Of a DNA stretch of 64,000 nt, positions 23,206 through 36,775 are shown piece by piece (position 1 is the stretch's first letter; the number at the start of each line of letters is the position of its first letter). The notes under the pieces were generated by a model, which was not told where the DNA came from, did no database searches, and saw nothing but the letters and a program-made list of their open reading frames with translations. A program made the translations under genes and the position numbers. The stretch comes from Macquaria australasica (lineage: Eukaryota > Chordata > Actinopteri > Centrarchiformes > Percichthyidae): the NCBI GenBank assembly GCA_005408345.1, contig SEMN01000225.1, positions 186,001-250,000 of the forward strand, in the 5' to 3' direction.

Positions 23206-24063
23206 TGTTCAAACCTCTGTCAGGGTGAATGTGAGTGGGCTAAGGCCCATATAGCAGTGGGAGGTGGTGATAATGAATACCATATATGGTGTGTATGTAA
23301 GGAAAACAAGGTTAAGGAGGATTCCCATAGCTTTGGAGGGCAGAGCAGTGAGCTCAAAAATGGGCAGGAAAGCTCAGGGCTTGCTGTTGCGCTCTTCTGC
23401 TGTGGCAACTGAACCTGTCCTGAGTTTGCTCATGGTGTGGAAGGCGTGTGTGAGCAAACACATGCTCAAACAGACAAACAACAGTCTCTTTCACACACTC
23501 AGCTGCTTTTGACATTAGGGGCTCCAGAAAGGCAACGATGATCGATGGAGCTCGAGCCAAATCTGGGAGAAGACAAATGATGTCTGAGCAGACTGCAGCC
23601 CCTCGCATGGACCTTTTAACCACATAAAACACTCTCGCACACAAACGAGCCAGCAAAGAGGGGAGGGAAAGACAGATGGAGGAAGCAACAGAGGGAGACG
23701 GGAGGAGAGGAAGAGTAATTGGGGCATTTGAAGTGATGAGGGATAGAAATAAGAATATCTGGCAGAGAGTCTAGAATCTGTACCTAGAGAAATAGATGTC
23801 TAAAACAACTAATGAAAGCTAAGAAGGAGCGCCCACAGGGTTAGATCCGGATGATTAATAATGCTGAATATTTTAATGTTCAGCATCCATCAGAGTCCGG
23901 GATTAAATGTCTCTTACTGATGGTTCTCACAGACTAATTGTGCTGTGAGACTAATTTTCTCAGAGAAGGCCACGGCTTCAATTAACATGCCACATCTACA
24001 AATACAAATAGAAGGCTTTCCAGGGACAAGAGTAAGTGGCTTGTATGGTCACACACTCTTTGT
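23206..24063. other. Non-coding spacer, nothing recognised
   Basis: Overlapping open frames on both strands between 23220 and 23727 shadow each other and show no domain; no splice-supported exon seen. Confidence 0.4.
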
Positions 24064-24069
24064 CCCCCC

Positions 24070-24101
<32 letters not shown>
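24064..24101. repeat. C9 tract plus (CA)15 microsatellite
   Basis: A homopolymer C run leads directly into an uninterrupted CA run. Confidence 0.97.
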
Positions 24102-24103
<2 letters not shown>

Positions 24104-24735
24104 TCAGAAATCCCAGATGCACTCAGGCTAATCTTAATCCCACTGCCATTAGACTATTTGCATAATATGGAAACATGGAATATCAATTTAGACTCATGTC
24201 CCGGAGGGTAGGAAACGATCCACCTCAACAAGCCATTTTTTAGTGTTAAGTGTCTAATTGTTTTTATTAAAATTAGTCCAAAATGTGTCAGCACGGTGAG
24301 ATATTTTCACTTTTTCCCAGCACAACTCAAACTTTTTTGTCATTTGTACAAACATATTTTGCTACAGAAAAAGCCTTAAAATGCTTGAAAACATGTTGAA
24401 CTGAACATTTTGAATACTTAGCCACAGTCACTCTAAGGATGTGTCTCAATCATGATGGGTCTTCCTGGTGGAAATAAAAAAGATCCCAATTTTTGAGGAC
24501 GTGGCCTCAGTTTACTTAAATCAATTTGGATCCAGGCACAAACCACACAAGTGCCATTCCCAGCAGTTCCCAGGACATTCACAGGAGTAAAGCTGCATGT
24601 GAGCTTTTTCTTTTTACTTTTAAGTACAATCTTCTTTGAACAGAAAGCATGCACAAAGTAGTACTATCCCAAACCGGATTTAAAAAAGAAATAAACAAAG
24701 GCAGAGATATCCTGACTTTTAGTCTATATTTTCCT
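24102..24735. other. Non-coding spacer, nothing recognised
   Basis: No exon, repeat family or RNA gene recognised. Confidence 0.4.
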
Positions 24736-24868
24736 TATTGTCAACAAAAACGTGTATTTATGACCAAACATGAAAAGACCAAAACCAACAATGAATCGAT
24801 TCTACTAACAACTATTGTTTGTGCAACCAATGCCTGATATATCTTCTTCCTGTGCCATAGAGCTCCAT
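24736..24868 (+). repeat. Unnamed dispersed repeat, copy 1 (second copy at 46085-46195)
   Basis: CATGAAAAGACCAAAACCAA, CAATGAATCGATTCTACTAA and TATATCTTCTTCCTGTGCYA recur at 46104-46190 in the same order and strand. Confidence 0.7.
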
Positions 24869-24942
24869 GGGTGACATGTTCCTTCCCTTTATCCAAAGTG
24901 CTTCAAAATGTTTGTTTGTCATGCAAGGTCCTGGCTTGACTG

Positions 24943-25073
24943 TCTGGAGCCATTAATGGTTCAGTGTCTTGCCCAAGGGCACTTCGACATGTGGACAAGA
25001 GGAGCTGGGGATGGAACCACCAACCCTGTGATCAGCAGACGAGCCGCTTTGCCTCCTGAGCCACAGCCGCCCC
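24943..25073 (-). mobile_element. tRNA-derived SINE, copy 2
   Basis: The minus strand begins GGGCGGCTGTGGCTCAGGAG with an A-box-like TGGCTCAGGAGG, followed by a degenerate B box in GGTTGGTGGTTCCATCCC, then GTCGAAGTGCCCTTGGGCAA and GACACTGAACC. The last part is the tail also seen in the SINE at 21870-22050. The B box has lost the central G, so pol III activity is doubtful. Confidence 0.8.
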
Positions 25074-28000
25074 TAGACCAAAATGGCAGACGGACAGATC
25101 AACCAACGCTGCCATCCACAGAGCCACACCAGTAGTGTTGCTAAAAACATAGAAATGTCCTCCAGTAGCATCTTTCATTAGAGCCTTTGAGCCTGGTAAA
25201 TGTCCATGTGTTTTAAATTCCTTGCAACTTCTTTTAAACGCAGGCTTTCGGTGATAAATTTGTAGTCTCCAAGCCCAAGCTGAGATAACCCCCTGGTGAG
25301 GTCGTCTTAGACCGGACAAAACTCCTTCAGCGCCACTGTGGACATCATACAGCTGCTACAGGCTGAGTTGTACTCGCCAAGACGAGTAAAGTGATCTTAG
25401 AAGAAGAGAATGAAAGGTGTATTTGGCATTTTGAATTGTTACCTTGAGTCTTTTGGTTCACATGCTGAATGTAAGTTACTGTGGGTACCATAGAACTGTT
25501 GCTTCCTGGAGTTTTCTATTTCATGTGGATTCACTTAGTTCATTATAAATTGAGTAACAACTTGCTGGTGCATTTGGAGACTCCAGTGGATTCTCCTTAT
25601 TTTGGCCTGAACTCCAAAGGCTGTATTATTTGGTCCAGACCAAGGATGTTTGTTTACTCTTGGAAGAGTCTGAAGGCACTTTTAACACCCATGATATCAG
25701 CTCTGAAGTTGTGTTTCAGCGAAGAAGCAATTCATCTCTCTCGCAGTTTACTTCTCTTCCAATAACCTTTATTTAACTGGGGTCGCCATATTAAGATGAA
25801 AGTCTCTTTTTTAAGTGAGCCACAGCCAAAAGTGAAATTTACAACTCTGACCTCAAAAAATAAAATATCTGAGATACAGATATAAAACAAATAAAGAAAG
25901 GCATAAAGTAGCCAGAACCCTAATGTGTAATGAGTGTTAGCATGCATTTATCAGAGATTTTAAATTGGTCAAAATTGAGATGGTAAAATTTAAGCCCTTA
26001 TTATCTACTTTCAGGCATTTCTGCTTTCTGGTGCTTTATTAGATAGCATGCAGCAGCAAGTGACAGGGAGGGAGAATGACATTCAGCACAGAGTGTGAGC
26101 CATATGTGAAAGGACATTTCAAGTGCATCCTGCACACCTTCGCCTGCTGAGCCAGCAGGGCCCTTCAAAGTTCAAGTCCTTCGGAGATTAAGTCTTTATG
26201 GGGCCTGATTACAGCAATAACTCCCTGACACTGTGGATTACCCTGAATCAGACTTGGTGCATGTGCCTCAGAATCTTTGCATATCTGTTGACACGCAGCG
26301 TGTTGCATCTCAATTATGGCCGTGCAGATGCTATATTAGAACGTAACATTCTCCTCGTCAACCCAGGCATGATGAAATCTCATAAACATCCTGCCAGTCT
26401 TCATCTCGCCCAGGTAAATAGATTATCCATCGAAATTAAGTTGTGAATCAAAGCAGTTAGGCATGATGGGACCATATGCGAGAGGTGGACCGAGCCTATT
26501 GAAAGATGACTACACAGCAGGAGAGAGAAAGCTGGAGGAGGAAGATGGCTTAAGCGGGGGAGAGGTTGATGGTAGACAGATGCAGGGCTTATTACAATCA
26601 GATCACACAGGGTGAAGGTGGGGCGGACATCGCAGTTTGCTTAATGGGAACTTTTCCCAGCTCCCCGCAGAGATTCCTTTAACACGGAGCCAAAACACAA
26701 AAACAAACAGGAACACACTGCAGATGCTTGCCCCACATTCAGACACGACGCACACACTCAGGTTGTCAGCACGAAATTATCAGTGTTTCATCCAGACACA
26801 TGGAACTGTACTGCAACTTTAAGTAATCGAAGGACTTAACAGCAGCCTTACCCTTGGAGAGACAGAAAGAGTTGAGGGAGGCAGCTGAGAGCTTTTCCAC
26901 TGTAGGTCAGCCATTCATGCTGCACAGCCTTAAAACATTTAATTTGTTCAATATTTTCTTTCTTTCGTTTGACAGTTATTTGAACAGTGAGACACTCATG
27001 GGTGTCTAACTGCTTGAATTCTGATCAAAAGGAAGGGCTGAGACCCTCAGAAGGGTGCGTTTGGGGCCTATGTGACATCTCTAGGACCTTGGTCTCCCTG
27101 GTTGTCCCTGTTGCCACCTTAACAAGACTTACCAGTCACCTCTTCGTCTGTCTTAACTGTCTGTCTCGAATAAAACACCGGAGCTACAAAGGTGAAGGAA
27201 ATACTGTGATAATATGTAAAACATAACATGCAAATTCTTCTGTAAAGGGCATCAGGGCTCACTGAATGGTTTTATTACTATGGAAATGATGTGAATCACA
27301 TGCTATGACCTTCACTGTTACCTGATTTAAAATACTAAATGCAGGAATATCTTTCATCTCTATTGGCTTACTTTAATTTCTCCCCCCTCTGTATTTATGG
27401 ATTAAGTTCTGACCCCTCATGCTCCTAATAAATCAGTATATTGATTATAAATATCAAATCCCCCAGCAGAGAGGAGAGGAAATGGAAGTGCACACTACAA
27501 AAAAAAAGTTTAAACAGTTATGTCCAACTTCCCATGATTTCTTTTTCCAAGGCAAAGAAGTTTGCTTTTTTTTTATGTTGAACTGTTACTTTCTTAACAC
27601 TTTCTCAATAGAAGCGGAGCAACCTGGCTTCAGTTGTGCATAAGCTGGATATACATAAGTGACATGACAGATAAAGTTTCAACAATATCCTTGCTTGCAC
27701 AGTCTGCAACAACCGAGTGAGGAAAGGCAGCTTCAAAAAAGTTGTTAGAGTTCCAAACTGCCAGCAGTTTTATGTGATGGTATTACAGTTAATCCCGCTA
27801 ACTCCTGGAGTCTACAGTCAACTCTTTTTATACAACAACTGTTGAGAGAATAAAGGAAGTTAAGGGTACACTTTGTACTATGCTACAGGAAGTGTCACAG
27901 GCAATCTCTTCCCGATGTTATTCATGAGGTCATCCTCAGTGCCTTTGCATTGATCTGGTGGCACAACGAAGCTGCTTCCTGTCAGGACAGCTTCTCTTTT

Positions 28001-31000
28001 CTCTGTTGTCACTTGTTGTAACACTGCATCAGACAGTGGAGGACTTTCAAAAGCCAGAGGCATATTGTTTGCAGAATTTCAGCACAGAGTCTCCCAGGCA
28101 TAGAGCAAGTCTTCATCTGCACAGTCAGGCACTTCAAAGATGCTGAGTTCAATGACAGCAGGGTTTATCTTTTATTAACTAGGTGTGTTAATGATATATC
28201 ACTGCCCTCCTTCCCGAGGAATTGTGATGCATAAAGATGTGACTGTGGCATTACATGTGTTCAGATGAGAGCTAAAGGAAATGTTTAATTGTATCGTTGA
28301 TCATGATCCTTCAGAATTTGTAGAGGTAAGAATCTAAAGGGAAAATTGTTAAAGTCAAACTGAACTTTGAATTCTCCTCATGGAAATATAAAGTAATGAT
28401 CCTGCAGCTACTGTGCACACTTTTCAATTTTTAATTAGCAATTTAAGACGTCTGTCCTTTTGTAATATTCGGCATTTGGTACTTTTTTGATCAATATCTA
28501 TTGATCCTGATCCCATTTTATAGTGTTCATTACAACAGACGTTATTTTCATGTTTCCAGAGAAAATCCAGTAAAAGTTCACAGCCCCTGTTCAGTCATTC
28601 TCCACTGCCTCTGCTAGCCTCTCTAAGCTAACGTTAAGCTAGCAGCTCCACAGCATTAGCCATCATTGAAGGTGGAGACTCGAGGGGGGTGAGGAGGTGG
28701 GGGTTCCCAGCCATCACAGATATTGCACCGATCCACGTATCAGCACTGATATTGTCAGTCAGAAACCTAAATTCATGCCCCCTGGAGAACACTGATGTGG
28801 GGGGTGCTATCAGAGCAGAAACATAAATCAAACTTAAAATTCTTCTGTTTGGTAATTACAAATAAGTATGCATACCACAAATATACACACACACACTGAT
28901 TTCTTTCCAAAAATTAAACTGAAGCAACCCTAGCTCTGCCACTACTTTCACTATAGAAGTGTTTTGTAATATTGGGTATGTTTTGTCCATTGTTCAGAGG
29001 CTTCCTCTGAGTAACGACTACCTTCCGTGATAGGCTGGAAAATTCTTGACAAGGAGCATTAAATTCATCACAACAGCACAACTGGAATGTTATCAGTGAG
29101 GAGCATATTACGGTGTGCCATTTCAGAAAAGGGCAAGGTCATTTGTAGAGACCTTAATTAGGGATACACCTCTGCAAACACACCAGGACATGTAGGCTAC
29201 ACAACACACATACCTCGATGTGCCGACATAGTTAATTGGAAATGTCAATAGTTCATGTGGAAAAATGTCATTAATTCATAGGCACGTAGCTTGCAGAGGT
29301 GGCATGGATTTGCTTCATTATATATACACCTCAGGCATGGAAGAATGGTTGACATGCATGGGTTTTCTTGTATTACATCAAATACATGTAGTAATTTACC
29401 TAATGACCTGCTAAAAGGAGAAGACAGAATTATACAAACAAACATGCCGGCAAAGAGGAAACACTCCTGCAGAGATCAATAGTAAAGGCAGCAAGTGTGT
29501 AGAAAAACATATATTTTCTTCTCTCTACAATCAAGATGGAGACACAGAGCATTAATTAATGGAGTCGGTTAAAAGGACACCACGAGATAAGTGTCCACAG
29601 TAAATGCTTGAGGGCTCTTATGAGCGGTGCCTTAACATTATACAATGATTACAACTTGTCCTAGACTGATGAAAGAAAACAAGTGGATGCAATTACTCGT
29701 GAGGCTTTACAGCTACACATGTAACTGCAATTGATTACAGGCTTTATTGTTCAGTTAAAGCGGAGGGTGGGATACACAGGATGAGCTCTGTGATTACTGG
29801 CTACGGGTTGATGGCGAAGCTAAACCTTCAGGAATGGGGAACATGAGCTTATTTTCCTTTCATTACCAAATGAAACGGTGCACTCTGTTCCCTTCAGTGA
29901 AGCCCGTGGAGACTCAGAGCTGAATCCTCCGCAGTGTGAAGGAATTTCTACTCATATTCATCACTTGCAGTGCTGTGAATAAGACGTGATGTCGGTCAGG
30001 AATCCCACAAAAGTACAGACTGACAAAATAGCATAGAAGAAATGTCTTGACTTAAGTGTTGGCATGATTATAAGGACCCACTTATGCTAATAGTAAGTAA
30101 GCTAGTAAATATTAGCACGTATATTAGCATACGTGCATTTACACACAAGTGATGTAGAGTAACATCAAAACAAGCTAACAGACACACAGTGCTGACATAT
30201 TTTTGCATTTATAAAGTTGTTTTAAGTAATGTATTAGCAGCAGTTGCCTACTGCAGACATGGGGCAATATTATCATCCCACTTAAGTCATGTTTACAGTC
30301 TCCTGAGAAATGTAAGTCCAATATTTCACCAACTCCTAAAAAAATATCTGGGTCTTTATCTAGTGGATGATTGACAGCTATTTGTTAACTTTCTCTTTCT
30401 GCTGTTGGGCCCTGGGCAGGAAGCGTGCAGTGGGTTTATCAGAGCCTTTTTTGGTTAAAAGAGCAGCCATCTGGAAATGGGTTTCATAAGAGCAGTGAGA
30501 CTGAACCAAAACAGTAAAGCTGAGGGCTGTAAAACCAAAACAGTGAGCTGAAAGATGCTGAAACATTCCCTAGAGCTAAGGGAAACCCTGTGAATTTGTC
30601 ACTCCAAGCCACTCTTTTCACATTATGCGGTCATTTGATCTATCTGTAGTCATTTGGTTCATAAAATACAAATTAACACAACTTTCAAGCATTATGGAGT
30701 TTGCTTGATTGAAGACAATAATTTTTCTTAATTTCAATATGCATTTTCTGTTGCAGACAGCTCCTAAATCTAACTAGATCCTATCCTAGGTCCTCTACTG
30801 TAGGAGAAATGTTTGTTCCAAATATTAAGTTTCTAAATTTTGGATCTGAACAGACCAATGGAAAACTTACCCAAAGCCAACATGCATGAATAATAATTTT
30901 TTTTTAAAAAGAAGTCCCAAACGGCACCCAAGGACAGTCAGGACAGGACCAAAATAGACTCTAGGATAATTACACCCCCGATCCAAAATGAACAGACCCA

Positions 31001-33835
31001 AACAGAGAGAGAACACCAACACTGGCAGCAGCACGAAACGCCACCAATTAGCAAGCAGCCACGGTGAAAAAGAGTGGCAATACATATTTTTCCTGCACTT
31101 CACAATTCACACTCTCTCTCTCTTTCTCTCACCTTGAACAACCATTGTTTCTCCTTTGATGGCTATGACGTACCATGTAATTAGAGTCAATACTGAGTCT
31201 AAATTGATTCACATGGGTATTAGACACATCAGCACAAAAAAGTTGGACCCAATCGCAATAGAATTACCCGAACAGACTGAGAATAATTTGGACGCAGTCT
31301 TGGTCATTAGGAACCTGTGGACCTGTGAAAACAACTAATTGTGATTAACTATGTGCATATTAATGTCTGGCCACATACACCATCATAATGATATAATATT
31401 CCACATACAGTAACATTTAACTGAGTGGCATTAAAATAACATGGAAAATACATTGCGTCTTATTCTTACCACTTACCTTACTGACCACTTTATACTTGAC
31501 TGTAAAAACGTAGATTTTGACCGAATCAGGAGGATAAAAGAAGAATTTGGAGCTAAGCTTTTAAAAGTGTAGAGTAATGGAAAATGCTCCCAGCTGCTTT
31601 GATCCATTAGAGACAGCCCGGCATCACAGGCACCAACACTACTGATACAGAAACAAAAAGTGATGAAAGCCTATCTGTCACTGGGCACAATGAAAACCTG
31701 GCCATCAACACACCAGAATGACGTTTGACAGGCAACTAAACAGCAGAATTGCCCCAGGCCATTTAAACCTATGGAATCAATACTGTATTATAAAAAGCAT
31801 ATAGTTACTATTTGTATTCTAGAGAGGCAAGAGCAGCGCATAACTCCAGTGCACAATGGAAGTACTTCACGCAAACAGAAAGTAATTTCAGTACACAGCA
31901 TTCACCTACACTGTTCACAGACGGTTCCTCAAGGACTCTTCACTGACGGCCATATCTCAAAATCCATTACAGTATGAAGTCAATCACAATGAATAGCTGA
32001 TAAAGTCACCAAACAAGAGATAAATTACAGTCAAATGACAGCAATCATATTGACATAAAAGATTCGACTTGTTCCCCCTCAGCATCATACTATTGTTAAA
32101 TTAACATGACGTGTGAATGGGATTTTCTCCACAATGAATGAACAATTTCACAGTACTCTTTTTAATAGCCAGCAACGGAGCAAACACAATCACAGATCCC
32201 CTATTGCTTTCTGTTTATCGCCTGCATACAGCCCTTCTGCTTTCCATTGCTAATGCTGCTGCTGCTGCTTTCAAGGAGCTGCTTTTGTCACCAATACCAC
32301 TGCACAGTACCGAGTATTAAAACCTCAGCCCAATCAGCAATCCATTAGTCTGCAGCCCCAGAGGATCAGAGGAAAACATTCCATAGGGGTCAACAGATTC
32401 AAACAACCCTGGGAAAAAAAACTAATTGAAGACTGTAATCAAGACAATTTTCAAGTTGGTTGGTGCGGCCATTAAGCTGGCAGTTTTATCAGGAATAATG
32501 AGAGGATGAATTCTGGAAATTAGGCCCATGTTGTTGTGAAAGGAGATCAAGGTGTCTCAAGTAGTCCCGCTGTGCTGGCAAGTCTTATCCAGCCTTATTT
32601 GCTTTTGGTCAAGTGAAATGTGACACGTGGATATAAAGATATCCATGCTACATTCTTCCACCTTGACACGAATAGCCAAGGGGAAAGCCATGAATGAACA
32701 CACACACACACAGGAAAGAGTGTATGAGAGAGCAAAGAGGGAGAGGGGATGAAAGAGAACCAATAAACCCAACCTCTGATCTTCCCAAAAGTGAAATCAG
32801 AAAGCTAAAGAACAGTTGTTCAACAGGTGTGGAAAAAGACTAAACAGTTAACGAGGTAATGTGGGTTTGCTGGCACACACAGAGGAGGAAAAGCTCTCCT
32901 GTGTTTTCCATGTTTATGTCTCAGCTGGTTTGCATTGATCAGGTTTAGTGATTTTAGTTTGGCGTATCAAATTTTTCGGGAGCAAGAAGGACGAATCACA
33001 GGTAATGCATAAAAATCAAGGCACTATAAGCGTGTCACGTTGTGAGTTGGAGCAGACGGTTTTGTGCTCAGCAGTAGGTCACACACAGTTTGGTAGACCC
33101 ATGGGGACAGCCTAGAGAGAACAGATACTAAATAGAAATCTTTCAATCGCCCTCCCTACATTTAAACAAGGTTGTTGAGAAGTCAAGAGCTTCAATCTGA
33201 TATTCTATCCGGGACTTTAAAAGGGAAGGGCTAATCTCAGTTTTAGCCCTTCACCACCTGGTGCGTGACTTTTCCAAAGTCCAGAAGAAGCGGGTGTGAG
33301 AGGAGGTGTGGGGGTACACAGAGGACATGGCTGAAGTGTGAGGGTGGGGGTAGAGGCGCATGCAAGGCTGGTGCACATGTAGGATTTTGAGTGAAAGGTA
33401 GAGGGGGTGATAAAATGTACCAGACCTTAAGATTTCAACATCACCAGTAATAAAAGACAAACGTAATGATGTCATGATTATAATTCTTGATAGTCTACTC
33501 CGAGATGTTTTTGTGGGCTAAGCAATCATTTCTTTTTATATTATTTTATAAAGATTACCTTACAGTGCAATAAATACCTTCAGCATTATTCATTCACCCC
33601 CATTTACCTAATCACAATGCTAATCCAGCTCTGCATATATGAAAACAGATCCCCAAAGAGCACAACGCAATCAAATGTAAACGCTCATTTTAATTAAACT
33701 TAAACTTAAAGCAGCTACGTTAAATATAATTATATTAACAATGAATCACATGACAACTCGCATGCGGAAGGGGTTGCTCATAGTGATAAACCCACAGAGA
33801 ATTATTACCCAACTCAGTTCCCCTATAAAGCTCAA
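25074..33835. other. Long gene-free stretch (about 8.8 kb), nothing recognised
   Basis: Mostly unique-looking AT-rich sequence with A/T tracts, a short (CA)n near 32698-32712 and a CTG run (about 32252-32268, GCTGCTGCTGCT). All open frames are short (maximum about 95 codons), domain-free and often mirrored on the other strand. No promoter-exon arrangement could be supported. Conserved regulatory elements may lie here but are invisible without alignment. Confidence 0.5.
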
Positions 33836-34110
33836 TGGAGCTCCAGACAGACAAAGTTAGCGACTAGCTAGTGAACACGGTGGAGCATTTAGCAGATAAA
33901 GAGACAGATATTTTCCTCAGGGATTGGTGGAGACCAAAAACAGAGCTATAAGGAGAGTGAATATTGGACACCAGGTGACCAAAATTAGTGTATCTGCTGG
34001 ATGTTTAAATAGATGTTTGCTAACACGTTTGCCATATCAACTTCATAATATGTTAATGTTGTGCTCACAGCTTGTTTACACTGCCCCCAAGTGGTAGCAC
34101 AGTGTCATAC
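33836..34110 (+). mobile_element. Teleost repeat (GAGCATTTAGCAG family), plus-strand copy 1
   Basis: GTGAACACGGTGGAGCATTT, AGCAGATAAAGAGACAGAT, GGAGAGTGAATATTGGACAC, TTTGCTAACACGTTTGCC, TCACAGCTTGTTTACACTGC and CCCCAAGTGGTAGCAC occur in order. It matches 53960-54255 and, inverted, 22710-22925. Confidence 0.75.
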
Positions 34111-36089
34111 AAACAAAAAAGATGAATGTGTAAGTACCCATTCACAATTCAGTACACGCAAGGGTTGTGCTGCTACAGCCATAGCCACTGGCCATAGCCC
34201 AGCTATCTTGCTGACTTTATGCCTCTTCTCAACTTGTGCTTCTTTTACAATACTTCTTAGCATGCCACATGTAAACATTTGGTTTTATCAAGAGAAAAAC
34301 AATACGCTTTTTACCTCACTAGAAGACATTAGTGTTCCCTGTTGTTTCAATTTCTCGCTATCCCATAATTACAACTTGAGGCCACAGTGGCCACTGTTCA
34401 GAAAGAGGAACATAGCCTCACTTAAACTGTGAATGAATCCACGGTTTTTACACAAACGAATATAATAAGTGCTCAGTTCTAAGTTTGTATAAGCTATTGA
34501 AACACTAACATGAGGCCAGGAAAAGCTCTGTAGGGAGCCTCGGGAGCTAGGCTCATCAAACTTTCTTTGACTCGCGGGTCTGCTCTGGAACACATAGTAC
34601 ATTAAAAGCGCCAAACAAAGTCTACGAAAACTCTGAATTATGCAGGCACACATGTGTGTTCAGATTTCCTGTTGATGTGCCAGAGTTTGATGAAATGACA
34701 TTTGATATGGGACGGGATCAAAGGGTTGCCCTTGTTGCGACGTTGAGGGTTTCTCTTTGACGTATCCCAGGAGTGAAACAACTCTCAGCTCTGTCCCATC
34801 TTCCTGTGATGCAGGCATCATTACAATTTTCTTTCTACCCTACTTTTAAAAGAAAGCTTTTCCAGGGACCTTTCCTTATCTCCCTTTGTTCTCTTCTATA
34901 ACAAAACCTCAGCCATACTGTGGCACCCTGCAAGAGCATCCAGGCAGAGGTAGACATGTAGAAAGGTTCTTCTGATCTTTACTGCTTTTATCGGGGCTGT
35001 TCATGGGAGAGTGAGATGAGTGCATTATAAAGCCCTCTACTTAGTGACTTGGAGTCTCGTGAGAGGACCTCGGCACATCCACTCAAATTGGCACATATAT
35101 AGTTGCATGAAGACATAACCTCTACATGACATACCTAAACACTATAGAAGACGAAGACTGAGCTCTGACCAAAATAACACAAATAAACAGCTCCCAGTGG
35201 AGCACAACAGTGTAAACAATCTAAACAGTGTAACACTGCTACTGTCTAATTACACAGTAGCCGAAAATACATGCAGCAATTTTAGCTGCATTATTCATTT
35301 TGATATGGTTTAACAACTGAAATGATAAATTATTGTGCTGTTCATGCCTAAATATTGGAGTGAAATTACTAATAATTAATAATTGTTTTATGTATTTATG
35401 TCATATCAGGCCTGTAAACTAATCTAGGTTTTTCTGTCTTCACGCAGGATCTGGATCACACTCACTACAAATTCTAGATCTAATGTAGGAACTTTTGTGG
35501 GCCTATAATAATTTGTGACTCACTTTATTCAATGAGGACACTTCATTACCAGGTTTGGCGTAAACATAGGCATATACACAATAATATAATTACTTGCTCA
35601 TTTTGATCACATCATAAAAAACATGTACAGCAACAACAAATAAAGCAGCCATATCAGTTATTTTTTGTTAGAGTGTAATCTTTTGCTTTCATGACTATCT
35701 TGCACTTTTGTCATAGCAGGGTGCCTCTCATCCATTTTACAGTGGGCTATAAATTCCCATAATCCAACGCTTTTATCATGGTTTGTTCGAAAGATACCAT
35801 CTACAGAGGCTTCACAGAGGCATACTGTATCTATATGCACACACTGTAATCTTCATCTGTCTTCATAAAATTATATCAGCTGGGATGCAAATATTATTAA
35901 TAGGATTTCTGAATGTGTCAGTTTTGCTTTTGTGATATAGACTGTAAATTAATATAGAGACAGGAGTCATGAGTGATACAGATATTATTCTGTACACAAG
36001 AACAAAATAATATGTGATGGTTATCAGCAGTTATATTTTAACAGAAGTGATCATAACACTTATAAATAACTAACCTGTCTGCTCCTGAA
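34111..36089. other. Non-coding spacer, nothing recognised
   Basis: The 123-codon frame 34061-34432 (+) starts inside the repeat above and shows no domain. Otherwise AT-rich unique sequence. Confidence 0.45.
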
Positions 36090-36318
36090 ATTAACATGTA
36101 TCATTCATTTGTTCAATGCTATTTGGGCAACTTTACCACAGAGCTTTAATGGGGATCTGCACTTGCCAGTTTAGCCTAGCAACCAGTTGGTGAACATCAC
36201 TAAGGTGAAATGCTTCAGGCATATTTAATGCCTGCATCTTTCAGCAAAGACAACTCTAACAACTAGTTAAAGTTACAATCCTTTATATTTCAGTCCTGGG
36301 TGATTGGGTGACACCTGT

Positions 36319-36333
36319 GGTTACCGTGGTAAC
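36319..36333. promoter_or_regulatory. Palindromic GGTTACC-GT-GGTAAC site resembling an RFX X-box
   Basis: Inverted half sites GTTACC and GGTAAC are separated by two bases, which matches the RFX-family X-box form. Similar sites are at 1515-1530 and 55228-55242. The last two are followed by AAGTGCAG, so the motif may simply belong to a dispersed repeat. Binding is not shown. Confidence 0.3.
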
Positions 36334-36662
36334 AACAAGTGCAGTTTAATTTCACAGCGAGCAGCTATTTTGTCAGAAACACAACAGAAGAGCAGCTGGT
36401 GTATCTGTTTACAGTGCAGCCAAACAAACTCACATTGTTTGAATACAGAAGTCATCATGTCATGGAACAGCAGGGCACAGTGAAACGGGTTGGTTACCTT
36501 GCTGATAATGAATGATAATGCGTTGTTTTGTAGACACAAATAGGCATATTTGATGAAATCGCTGTAAGCGCTAACCTCTGTGACAAATACATTATCTTTC
36601 CTGTGACTGCTCTGATACAGCGTTAGGAGAGTGAGCAGTAAACAGTGAGGCTGACATCAGTT

Positions 36663-36775
36663 ATATGAAATTATAAACAGTAACACTGGATTACACGCAG
36701 CATTGTTTCCTCCGAATTCTTGCATGTGTTGGTCAATTTGAATCCAGCATGGGATCCCACCACTAACAAAGAAAA
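36663..36775 (+). repeat. Unnamed dispersed repeat, copy 2
   Basis: Matches 18460-18585 over CACTGGATTACAYGCAGCAT-like, TTGTTTCCT and CAATTTGAATCCAGCATGGG blocks in order. Confidence 0.6.

Noticed and set aside
25074..33835. CRISPR array, bacterial operon or prophage-like system
   Set aside because: No regularly spaced direct repeats, no long ORFs and no prokaryotic gene spacing; the DNA is clearly vertebrate.
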